Positions 36,691-46,389 of a DNA stretch of 64,000 nucleotides are shown in pieces. Each line of letters opens with the position of its first letter. Positions within the stretch are counted from its first letter, which is position 1. The translations under genes and the position numbers were made by a program. Below the pieces are notes generated by a model. The model saw only the letters and a program-made list of their open reading frames with translations. It was not told where the DNA came from and did not search any database. The DNA comes from Blasia pusilla (lineage: Eukaryota; Marchantiophyta; Marchantiopsida; Blasiales): assembly GCA_050084515.1 (NCBI GenBank), contig CM114273.1:4154001-4218000 (forward strand). Reading direction: 5' to 3'.

Positions 36691-37219
36691 TTTGGGATCG
36701 AACCTTTGATTTTTCATTCCAGCAGGTGTTGGAATGAAACTCCAGCAAGATTGGGATTTGGAGAAGAATCCGAAGGCCCTAATCGTTGACATGACATATG
36801 AGGCATTAATGGCTCTCCCGAATGAAGCACCTACACCATTTCTGGCATAGGTGCTTATGGCATCCTGTGCAGCAAGGATTCTCATGGCGAATGGCTTCGG
36901 ACCATATCCGGATGCTTGTTTCTGCAGCCGAATGAGGGCCGTGAAGTCACCCGACTACTTTGAGCTCTTGTGATCGGATGTCAACAGCTTTGAATCTGAT
37001 CCAATAGCAAGCGTTTGGGATTAGAGGCCCTGTTGGGTGGATACCCGGGAGTCATGCTTTGGCATCACTCCCTGGGGTGACTTTCGAGAAGATACTCCTG
37101 CTTTCGAATCAATCCTCCGGTCTCTGTCTCAGCTCAGGTGCCTTTGCGAATTCAGGTGAGAGATATATCGGCGCTGGAGTGGTATTCGATGACGAGATTA
37201 TCATCCCTGGAACCGGATG

Positions 37220-37309
37220 TTTGTGACAACAGAACTGGCCTTCTCGAATTCAGTCAAGTGCGCAGCAAAAAGGTGGACCGAATGCGGGAGGGCCATTACT
37301 GTCACAAGA
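37220..37309. repeat. Hairpin 1, copy E
   Basis: Left arm TTTGTGACAACAGAACTGGC, right arm ending GGGCCATTACTGTCACAAG, with a two-base insertion in the left arm. Confidence 0.7.
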
Positions 37310-37762
37310 ATCGCTGGTTGAAGTCGACGAGCTCTTCATCTACGCTCTCAAGGAAGAAAGTCAGTGCGTCGGAAAAATGATTATCAGTTCTCTAAAGAAG
37401 AAACAGCTTCAATTCTCTATGCGTTCATTTATGTGGAAGTGTATGTTTGCACATGTGAAAGTCCTTCATGTAACTTCGGGCATACAAATTTTTTTTCACA
37501 TCGTCGACAGGGAACAACGTTCCATTTCTGTTACTTCTGTTACCCTGATGTAACTCCCGCGCTTGAGTGTGTTTCCGGATGCATTGATTCTCTCATGACT
37601 TATTTCCGTAATTGCATAAAGCTTGCTAGGAGAGATTGGCATTGGAATCGGAATTCAAAGGGACCTGCAGTCATTTTGCTATCTATGGCATAGAGCATAA
37701 CCTGATGGTATCTCTCGCATGCCCTCCATCGTCTCTGCAGCCTCTACTTTACCGTTGCTTTC

Positions 37763-37920
37763 GTCGATCTGCACCACCGTGGGTCGTCTATTCTATTTGA
37801 TTCTGGACTGCGTTTCACTGTTGAGACTCCACAGAATTAAGAGCTGGAGTCTTGAAGACGAGACATGTCTGGCTTTTTTCAAGTTTAGAATGGACAGCCC
37901 ACGGTGGTGCAGATCTACAG
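37763..37920. repeat. Fold-back module 2, copy E
   Basis: Best-paired example. GTCGATCTGCACCACCGTGG on the left and its near-perfect mirror CCACGGTGGTGCAGATCTAC on the right, with about 31 of 34 arm positions matching. Confidence 0.7.
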
Positions 37921-37970
37921 ATCTAGGAAATGCCAAGAACGCTCGGCCAATAGTAGAATTAAGTCAATAG

Positions 37971-40915
37971 TAGAATCTGAACTTGTCTGATATGCACTGC
38001 TTCCTCTCAAATCTCAGATTGTGTAAAAAGCTAGGCACTCATTGCAAAAATACCTAAGAACTTGCAGATTGATTAGAATTGCAATTGTAATGGACCTGGT
38101 ATAGGAACAAACCCAGGAACTAAGCGTTCCTAGGCACTTCCTTTTCTTTTTCTTTCCTTCACATTCCTTAACACCGATTTCGACAAAAGCAATGAATTAG
38201 ATATCTTTTTGGTCTCACGACTTAAATCTCTTCATGCTTTATGTGTCTCATCTTGATGAATTAAATTTTCAGCATAAAATATCGCATTGCATATTCCTTT
38301 ACAATAATAACAAAGTTAATAAGAACCTTAACTCAATTCATCTTTTGATGGAGTGCCACTTCCCCGCGAGGTTAGCCCCGATTGAGGTTATGGATCTTAG
38401 GACCCCCAACATGAAATGCAGCGTGAGTCGAGTGACCCAGACCGACTTCGACCCTAAACCCGCCGCCCCTAAACGATGTGTCGGACTACGTCGTCGTCGC
38501 CCCCACCCACCTAGACACCAGTTTGCTGTCGCGCGAAGAGGATGAGCGGGATATGGTAGAGTTTGTCGGCGATGGTGAATTGGGTGGATTCCTGCGCTGT
38601 GTAACCCCTTCCGTTACGCTCATCGGAACAGCAGTTGTTTCAGAGGGCAGAGCCAAGGGTGGCTGGGAATTAGGGAGGGGGCCGTGTTGTCGATTTTGGC
38701 CAAGGCAAGCGGCCACCATAGACTTCACTCTCAACGGGTAGCGTTGTAGGGATCCTCTGCATTCTCTTGTAAGGGAAACTTCAGATCCAGCCTCATTTAT
38801 AGAATGGATTGTTTGCTGGCAACGAAGGACGTGAGATATGAAGTCTTCAACATTAGCAGTAGTATAGTACCGTGACAAGCGCAAGGAAGGGTAGAATATA
38901 TGTAGTCTTCAAAGAGAATTGTCCATAGAATAGAAGAGTGAATGCCACTTAAAGCGTATGTGTGTGATATATACCCATAGATCTCACGGAGGTCTCTGTA
39001 AACTGTAAAAAAGAATGTTTAGGAGGGAAAAGGCTCTTTGCAACAATATTTTCCTGGCCTTCGAACCCTCCTTTTACACGGGAGGAGATGAGATGGCCAC
39101 ATGAGGAGATGGTACAGAAACTACTTCCTCAGAAGGTTCCATTCACATCAATCATAGGTTCGGTTGTGAGCTGAGCTTCTTCCACTTCAACCATTCCAAC
39201 CCTTTCTTCAGTTCCGAGGTGAGCTTCTTAAAATGTGCAGCATAGAGAAGGGGGATATGATGGAATGAATAAGAATGGTGGAAAGTCAAGTTGTGATTGG
39301 ATGCTAAGCTTTAGATCATCATAGTTTGTTACATGCAATACTGTGGATAGAACCAATTAAAAAGTCCACACCCCCAACACAATACACATACACAATAGAG
39401 AAAAAGAGAACACACTCAATTAATGTTACATAATAAACTGTGGATCTATGGTAGCAGATCTGGTTGGGAAGGATCTCATTAGAACGAGTAGATTGGATCT
39501 ATTTTCAGAATTCAGAAAAGTAAGAAAGAAGGGATTGAAGTTACGTACCCTGGGCAAGATGGTGAGCAAGACTACCTAGTGATATTTGAATGCCATATTT
39601 TCCACTGCTATTATTTCTTTTATTTCCTCCGAAAGATGCAGAATAGGAATATCATTTGGATTGAAGTTACTAGTTCCAAAGGATTTGAATTTAGGTTCCT
39701 GGTTGATAGTGTCCATGTACTGTCATAGGAGAATAGTATTTCATTTGTTGGAGTTTCCTTACTTATATGCCCAAACTCAGATAAGCACTTCACACATTCC
39801 ATTCATGAACAAGATAAATCCACACTGGAAAAACAAGTGTTTATACCAACTAAACAGAATAAATGATAAGTAGCAAAGGGGATCTCATCCAAAAGATTTG
39901 AGATCCAGAGGCTGATGATTAGAAATCAGAGGCTTATGTCCCAATATGAATAATTGGCTTCCCAAGGTGTAACTATTGCCTAAAACGCAGCGCAACTCCT
40001 GTCACCATTACCTCCGACTTCAGCAGCTCCCGGCGTTTTGAGAGCTTGCTCTCTTTTCGCCATCCAAACATCTTCACGTTCTCCTCCAGGAAAATCAGTG
40101 GACTCACGGCCATGCAAGATCTTCACGTGGTGGGTTTCCCTTAGTCCTTCCTGTTACCTTCACCCAGCAGTTCTCCATCGAATCCTGTAACTGTAACTGA
40201 TGATGGATGGCAAACGTGCCCTTTGAACAAGAAAAATGATCTCTTCAGACCCTGAATATTGACGGTCGATCCCCTCACTGGTTCTAAGTAAATCGATCAC
40301 TTGAGGGACTCACTTCAGTGAGTGGAAATCAAGGAGTTCTTATAAAACGTCAACTCCACCTTTCATTTCCCATCTATTTTCCAGTCAGCTAGAGACCCGC
40401 ATGCTCCTTAATAGTGAGGAGCTCAATTCCCTGAACTATCCGTGTTCCTGGAGATCCACATCTCTAATCTTGCACGTATGGAGGCACACTTTCACAAACT
40501 GAATCCTCATTGTTAGTGATATTTGAGGACGGGGTTCAAGGATGAGCTCTTTGTTTATGGAATTTGCATGTGTTTTAGAATATGTCTACTTTCTGAAACT
40601 TTTATTCAACGGCTCTAATCTAACGCCCAGTCTCAAAGCTTTGCACAAGTCGGCTACTTAGAATTCTCTCGGGGCATCTTGACTGAAAGCAGTTCGTAAT
40701 TTTTCTGACTATCTATCTTCTCGATCCAAATTCCTCATGGTGCTCTGAAGGAGATTTTATGATTCTTGTTGAAGTTAGATTCATTTACTCACAGCATTGT
40801 ATACAGTTGAATTCTCAGCATAAAATGAGATCTCCGCCTGGTGCTAGGAAGGAAATTGGTCAATTCTCCAGAAAAAATGGATCCTGGAAGTACATATACT
40901 TGGAAAATGTCCATT
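37971..40915. other. No recognised gene
   Basis: Unique-looking sequence. A GC-richer patch at 38,390-38,760 has a frame open from 38,478 to 38,741 on the plus strand (contains LDTSLLSREEDERDMVEFVG), but it begins with GTG and has no flanking support. The rest is AT-rich with only short chance frames. Confidence 0.45.
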
Positions 40916-41470
40916 AGACACTTTTGACATTACTGGCTCTCCCGAATGAGGTGCAACCAAGATTCCTTGGGGATCGTCGAGCCTCCTATTTTGAGAATGC
41001 TCCAGAATCCACAACACTTCGACATGGATGGGCTGAATTTTTGGTGCCGGTCGCTTGTGATTCTGGCCATTCCGGTTATGGATTTCCTTTGGCCCAATAT
41101 CAAGCGACTATCCAGTGGTTGTGACCGGCCATCCATTCCTTCCCATAATGGATTCCTGATTGGAGCGGCTAGAATCTCTTTAGTTTGTCTCTGGATAGCT
41201 TTGGCTTCAGCATTCTTGTGAAGCTAAGAAAGTTACATGGCCAGCGTGGGTTTCCTGTCTAGTAACGATGAAGGGACTTGACCAAGCAGCAATGTGATTT
41301 TCATCATTAAGGCATGCTGAATTCAAGAGATGCTGCTGGAGGTACTGTAGCCATGGTTTGATTCCATCATGGATTTTCAGCACATTGAAACCTAATCCTT
41401 GTGACGAAACTGGGCTTCGTGAATTCTGGGTGGTGTTGAATTCGGGAGGGCCAGTTATGTCACAAGAATT
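40916..41470 (+). repeat. Isolated diverged relic related to family T
   Basis: Begins with GACATTACTGGCTCTCCCGA near 40,926, equivalent to the ALPNE-encoding word of family T, and ends with hairpin 1 at 41,398-41,466. The 0.4 kb between them does not obviously match the other copies. The two outer words are inverted copies of one another, so the segment could be bounded by terminal inverted repeats of about 25 nt. Confidence 0.5.
41398..41466. repeat. Hairpin 1, isolated relic
   Basis: Arms of 29 nt (starting CTTGTGACGAAACTGGGCTT; right arm ending GGCCAGTTATGTCACAAG) around an 11-nt loop, 23 of 29 positions paired. Outside the main array and more compact. Confidence 0.75.
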
Positions 41471-43125
41471 TTTGGTTGAAAGCGACCATTTTGTCACATA
41501 TGCCCCACCTACGCAAATATCTTGGGTGCTAAGCTCACTCGGGACGATTTCGTGGGCGTAATTCAGAGCTTTTGTAATATTTAGATGCAGAAATCAGAAA
41601 AGCACCTTGGTATGTCTTTCCCTAGATTTCATGGCGACCGAAACATATCTTTGGCGCATCTTGCTTGTAATTTTTGGAGAGAACTTAAATAGTACATGCT
41701 CCTTTTAAATTCTAAATATTTTCTCAACAAAGGGCATATACTACTTTCCAAATTTTTACTCTGTGAATGAATGAGAAAAGATCCATCTTAATTGTTGGCA
41801 CTCTCAAATTCTTGCATTCTCACCTGACTTTTTTAAGTAGATTCTTGATGAGCTCTTTTAGTTTTTTGGGAAATCGATGAGATTTCTGATTCATATTCTA
41901 ACATACTCGGCGAACTTCTCTTGGGCTCCGGTCACTCCTAGAGCTGCAAATATCGAGCTGTGTGGTGTGTCCACCACACATCGTGTAGAGGGGTCATACT
42001 CCAGCGGATTGCTCTCTCCTCCATCTACAAATTGTATTCATCTACAACCAACGCCTGTCTGATGGAGACTTCATACAAGGCTCGGATGCGTTCCGCTCCA
42101 ATTATAGGACTAAAATTGCGGTTTGTTCGTTGTGTCTCTTCTATACCAACAGTGATGCTAGCTCATCTCCTTGCGGAGATATCCTTAGTAGCTTCTAACC
42201 GGAAATGAAAGTTCTTCTGGCTGGAAAGTGATCAAATTGATTATAGGAAAAAATTCTGCTCTTGAAAGATCTCTTTCCTTGGAACGAGAAACTCTTTTTC
42301 TAACCCTTCTCCCGCCAGTGCGAGAGTTAGAAAGAGTTTCCGGATGGGAAAACTGTACAGTCGACATCCTGGAGATACAAAAGCTCCGGATGCATACAGT
42401 AAGTGGTGGGCAAATGACCACAGCCATCAAGGACTCGCCCGTGATACTTGGGGTAGCCATCCAGTTCCTTAAAGGACGGAGAGAGAGAAATAACTGGTGA
42501 TTCGGATAACCTAGAGATCTCTTTGTCTTATGCAACAGAAAATTCACATAGAACGCATTCCATGTCCGAGGGCTATGGAGGTTCAAGCAAAATAAAAGAT
42601 AAGAACGGTTATACTTTGAGAACAAGTTAATCGGTGCAGGGATAATCCTTTGAGATTAAACCTGCAAGGGTTGAGAGAAACCCATCATCTCCTCTGCCAT
42701 ATGATATCCAACGTAAGAAAATGGTCACTTTGAAGTCCACAAAAATACTCCCAAACGTAAGAGGCTTTATGGGGCCAAACCTTGAGGCTCTCTCCGAGCG
42801 CTATATGAATTCCCGTTCCGAGTGGAGAGTTCTAGTAGAGAAATTGGAAAATACATTTTTAAATTGCATTGTGGAGTATCTTCAACAAAATCTGATGACT
42901 ACGATAGTAAAGCAAAGTGTTATCTTCCCTAACAAAATGGAAAGAATCGACGTTAAGCAACCACCATGAAAAGAACACGGAGGTTTAAGCAAATGTTCAT
43001 TCCAAAACAAAGTTCTATTCATTCAAAGTTTTGACAAGAAATATATTTTTATTTTTTTTAAAAAAGTATTTGGTTATATTTGTTTTTTCTTAAAGACCTC
43101 ATAAATTAGACCTCAAGTCTTAAAG
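41471..43125. other. No recognised gene
   Basis: Contains a short hairpin (42,288-42,340) and small open frames at 42,228-42,500 and 42,721-42,969 that match nothing I recognise. Confidence 0.45.
42288..42340. repeat. Imperfect hairpin
   Basis: GAAACTCTTTTTCTAAC on the left against GTTAGAAAGAGTTTC on the right, about 20-nt loop, two-base bulge. Confidence 0.65.
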
Positions 43126-43384
43126 ATGTATTTTCGATGACTAATAAAACTAAGGGATATAAGTGCTACATTCCATCTTCTAGGCATGTTATTATTAGTT
43201 TACTACTAGTGAAGTTGTTTCCTTTAATGAGCTAAAATCATAATATGCTCCATCTAAGCTTATTCCACTTCTAAATTTATTTGTTGAGGGGTCAAATATG
43301 ACTGTAAACCAATGAATATTATCTTAAACTTTTTCAAGTACTAGTGTAGGATTAGGAGAGATCCTACATTTATTAGTTAAATCC

Positions 43385-44842
43385 TTGAGTCCATGGACGG
43401 GAAGAGTATATATTCAGTCTGTTGACACTAGTTACAGTTCGAATCAAGTGTCGGAGGCATCAACTTTTGAACAACAATTACGTAGATCAAGTAGAGTTAC
43501 ACATCCAGTTTATAGATTCATAAATGCAAGTTTCCTTGCGACACATCATGCATATATGATGACTATCCTTCAAGAACAAGAGCCTAGATATTTTGAAGAA
43601 GTTTCAAATAAAATCAAATGGATTGAAATCATGGAAGAAGATTTTGCTGCATTAAAACATCAACAGGCATGGAAGTTGGTTGATATACCTTTAGGTAAGG
43701 AAACTATTGGTTGCAAATGGTTTTACAAAATCAAACCCTAAAACCATTTGCAACCAATAGTTTAAAAAATACAAAGCGAGATTGATCATTAAAGGCTATG
43801 CACAATAATATGATATCGATTATGAGGAAATATTTAGTCATGTTGCAAAAATGGCGACTACGAAGACATTGGTTGTAGATGTAGTAAATAAGAAGTGGAG
43901 ATTACGTCACATGGACGTCAAGAATAACTTCTTGAATAGATATCTATACAAGAAGGTATATATGACTAAAACATTTGGATACGAGCATCCTAAATTTTCA
44001 TTTCGTGTATGCAAGTTGAAGAAAGCTCTATACGGACTCAAACAAGCTCCAAGAGCTTGGTGTGGTAAGATTACATATGTCCAACAATAGTTGGATTTTA
44101 GCTTATATGATTCTCACTCCTCGTCATATATCTTGAGAGGACAAGATCATACGGTTCTCATTGTGTTATATATTGACGATCTCTTGATTACAAGGAGTAC
44201 TAAAGAAATGGTACAACAAGTCAAACTTAAGTTACAGAAGAATTTGATATGAAAGACTTGGGAGACCTCAAAAACTTTCTTGGTATTGAGTTTATCAAGG
44301 TTGGAGAGAGCATGTGGTTACTGCAACGACAATATGCTCTTCATATGCTTTCAATATATAATATGATGGCTTGTAAGCCAATCTCTACACGGTTGGACTA
44401 GAGTGTGAAGCTAAGAGTGGATGAATGAGACTTGCTGGTAGACTCTAATATGTATAGGCGTATGGTTGGAAGTTTAATCTATCTAACTATAACCAAACCA
44501 GATTTTAGTTATGTTGTTGGCGTAGTGAGCCAGTTTATGCAAGCATATAAAAAATCTCACCTTAATGCTATGAGGAGGATTATGCTATATGTGAAATTCT
44601 CTATTGAATTCGGACTTCAATTTGAATCTTTTCCGAGTTTTCAATCATAGGGATTCAAAGATGTTGATTGGGCAGGAAGCGTATATGATTGACACTCCAC
44701 ATTTGATTATTCATTTACTTTGAAAAACGCAATTATAAGTTGGACTTCAAATAAGCAACCTAGAGTTGCTTTATTTCCAAGAGAGGCTGAGCACAGAGAA
44801 GCAACCAATGTAGCATGTGAGGCAGTGTGGCTTCATCGATTA
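43385..44842 (+). pseudogene. Copia reverse transcriptase and start of RNase H
   Basis: RT copies the element RNA into DNA. Visible blocks: RRSSRVTHPVYRFIN linker, IEIMEEDFAALKHQQAWKLV, GCKWFYKIK, then a break; MDVKNNFLNRYLYKKVYM, KLKKALYGLKQAPRAW, and VLYIDDLLITRS with the catalytic YIDD at 44,169-44,180. RNase H begins with ISWTSNKQPRVALFPREAEH and ACEAVWLHRL before the insertion. Stops (for example at 43,739 and 44,088) and frameshifts make it inactive. The normal sequence after WFYKIKP is replaced by an inverted duplication. Confidence 0.88.
43701..43763. repeat. Perfect 24-bp inverted duplication inside copia RT
   Basis: AAACTATTGGTTGCAAATGG and following TTTT (43,701-43,724) are mirrored exactly at 43,740-43,763 with a 15-nt loop. 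The left arm is the genuine coding sequence for TIGCKWF; the right arm is extra and carries the frame into a stop. Confidence 0.92.
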
Positions 44843-45848
44843 TGTCGCGACCCTCATAACCAAACAACACCAAATAGGCGCCAAGCAAAACATCAGAACT
44901 CAAAGGAACTCACGCTGCGAGGTTTGCGCTTTGGAGAGGCGTTTGGATAAGTCTCTTGGAAAAGTCTAAGAGACGAAACGCGGAACAGAGTTGTGCGTTT
45001 CATGCGTTAGTGGTCGCGACTAAGAAACCTAGATCAAACGAGCCAAGACTTGAGATGAATTGAGTCTTGGAAGGTTGGTTGCCAAAGAGGTGAGAACCAG
45101 TTTGGAACACGATTAGCGTTTAGGAGAATCTGACTATGTTTAGGACCATAACGTTGAGCTCCGAGATGCGTTCGAGACAAGTAAGGGCGCGTTGGAAAGC
45201 TGATCTTAAGACGCTTTCGACGCATCAAAGATCTCAGCAAACCCATAAGTATAAGCTGAGATATTGGCCGAAAACGATTGAGAGAGCAATCGGGTTGAGG
45301 GCCAATTGGAGAGGCCCGGGTGTCTTTCCCTTAATGTAGGGGGCCCTCGGAGATTCCCAGAAGTACTAGTAAAGGAGGACTCTCTCCGAGATGTCTCGGA
45401 AAACGAATCCCTACTTTGGGCGCCAAACGGCGTTTCAAAGGCATGGGATGGAACGGGAGTTTGGCCCGGGAACCCGAAACCCAAACATGATCCAAGGAAG
45501 TGGACTTTGTACGCCACACTTGGATTCCAACCCGAGATTCACTTCGTGCGAGTCTTGGTGAGGAACTCATTGGATATCCATCGAAACGCCGTTTCAGGTT
45601 CCTAAACCGACCAGAAAGTCTGTCCCAAGTCTTTCGAGATTTTCCCGTGTTGTAAACCGCGAAACTAGGAAGGTTAAGCTTGATGAGAGTCTAAGACGAG
45701 AACTCGGAAAGTAATCCCGCTAATTGATCCAAGGCCTTACTAACCAAAGTGCGCGTTTGGATGTAGATAAGCGTTGATAGCGTGACCTATTGAACGTACG
45801 CTTCCGTAACAAACAAAATTAACGTTCAAGGAGAGTAGGCACAGGATA
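44843..45848. mobile_element. Solo-LTR-like insertion in the copia element
   Basis: 1,006 bp, clearly GC-richer than its host. It starts TGTCGCGACCCTC, as many plant gypsy LTRs do, and ends CACAGGATA. It is flanked by GATTA (44,838-44,842) and AATTA (45,849-45,853), an imperfect 5-bp target duplication. Removing it restores the copia frame (HRL then FIEIGVNNLG). No coding sequence is seen. The last base pair is TA instead of the usual CA, so the right limit could be a few bases off. Confidence 0.65.
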
Positions 45849-46180
45849 AATTATTTATTGAGATTGGTGTTAATAACTTAGGACTAAGTGTAATATATGC
45901 ATTAGGACCTAGTGTAATATATACAGATAATATTAGTAACATCAAGCTTGCTAATAACCATGTGTTTGCATGTTGAGATGCATTATCATTTTACCATAGA
46001 AAAAGTATTTGTAAGAGAAATTGATCTTGTGTATATAGATATAGATCAGCAAATTACTGAGATCTTTACAAATCTAGAAATAGGTTTGAGATGTTTAGAA
46101 ATGATTTAGGCATTAGAGATATCGATATGAGCTTGATGAGAAGTTTTTAAGATTGAGTTACAATCAAGCTCACGAGATAT
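45849..46180 (+). pseudogene. Copia RNase H, part after the insertion
   Basis: Continues the RNase H domain: IYTDNISNIKLANNHVF carries the catalytic-type TDN, with later traces of the YHF...VYI.ID..ITEIFTNLE tail. A small tandem duplication (GGACTAAGTGTAATATATGC / GGACCTAGTGTAATATATAC) lies at 45,891-45,932, just before the TDN box. Confidence 0.75.
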
Positions 46181-46186
46181 CTAAGC

Positions 46187-46389
46187 TGTTATATTTGGTA
46201 CTCATACGAAGTAAGAAAATTTAATCTTAATTACTAGTTAAGCACGATTATTTTAATGAGGGTTAACTAATTATAGCTAGTCTAACTCGAGACTATGGCT
46301 TAGATTAGGGTTAGGGTTGCTTGTACATATCCTATATAATTGAGAAGCGGAGCAACCTCCACTCATTCTCTCGGTGCAAATATTTTCCA
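46187..46389 (+). mobile_element. Possible copia 3' LTR
   Basis: 203-bp segment with TG...CA ends (TGTTATATTTGG ... TATTTTCCA) and a TATA-like CCTATATAATTG, directly downstream of RNase H. The next bases, TGGTGGTATATGAG, resemble a decayed tRNA-Met primer-binding site, so it might instead be the 5' LTR of another copy. No partner LTR was found. Confidence 0.35.

Larger units (their letters stand above)
36691..37970 (+). repeat. Family T copy E, 5' part of body
   Basis: Starts directly with the acceptor-like TTTTTCATTCCAG near 36,722 without promoter block or leader, as in copy A. Contains the YEALMALPNEAPT peptide region, hairpin 1 and module 2, then ends in unrelated sequence near 37,970. 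Copies A and E are therefore a second subtype. Confidence 0.7.
43126..46389 (+). mobile_element. Degenerate Ty1/copia retrotransposon, 5' truncated
   Basis: Begins in the C-terminal integrase region (KGYKCYIPSSR near 43,153-43,185), followed by RT and RNase H, which is the copia order. No gag, protease or integrase core is found upstream, and no 5' LTR. Many stops interrupt the frame. It is split by a 1,006-bp insertion (44,843-45,848). A TG...CA segment at 46,187-46,389 may be its 3' LTR. Confidence 0.85.

Noticed and set aside
38478-38741. Open frame in a GC-rich patch
   Set aside because: It starts with GTG, has no exon borders and the opposite strand is also open, as expected from composition.
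46301-46320. Telomere-like TTAGGGTTAGGG
   Set aside because: Only two repeats, inside the putative copia LTR; plant telomeric arrays are TTTAGGG and much longer.
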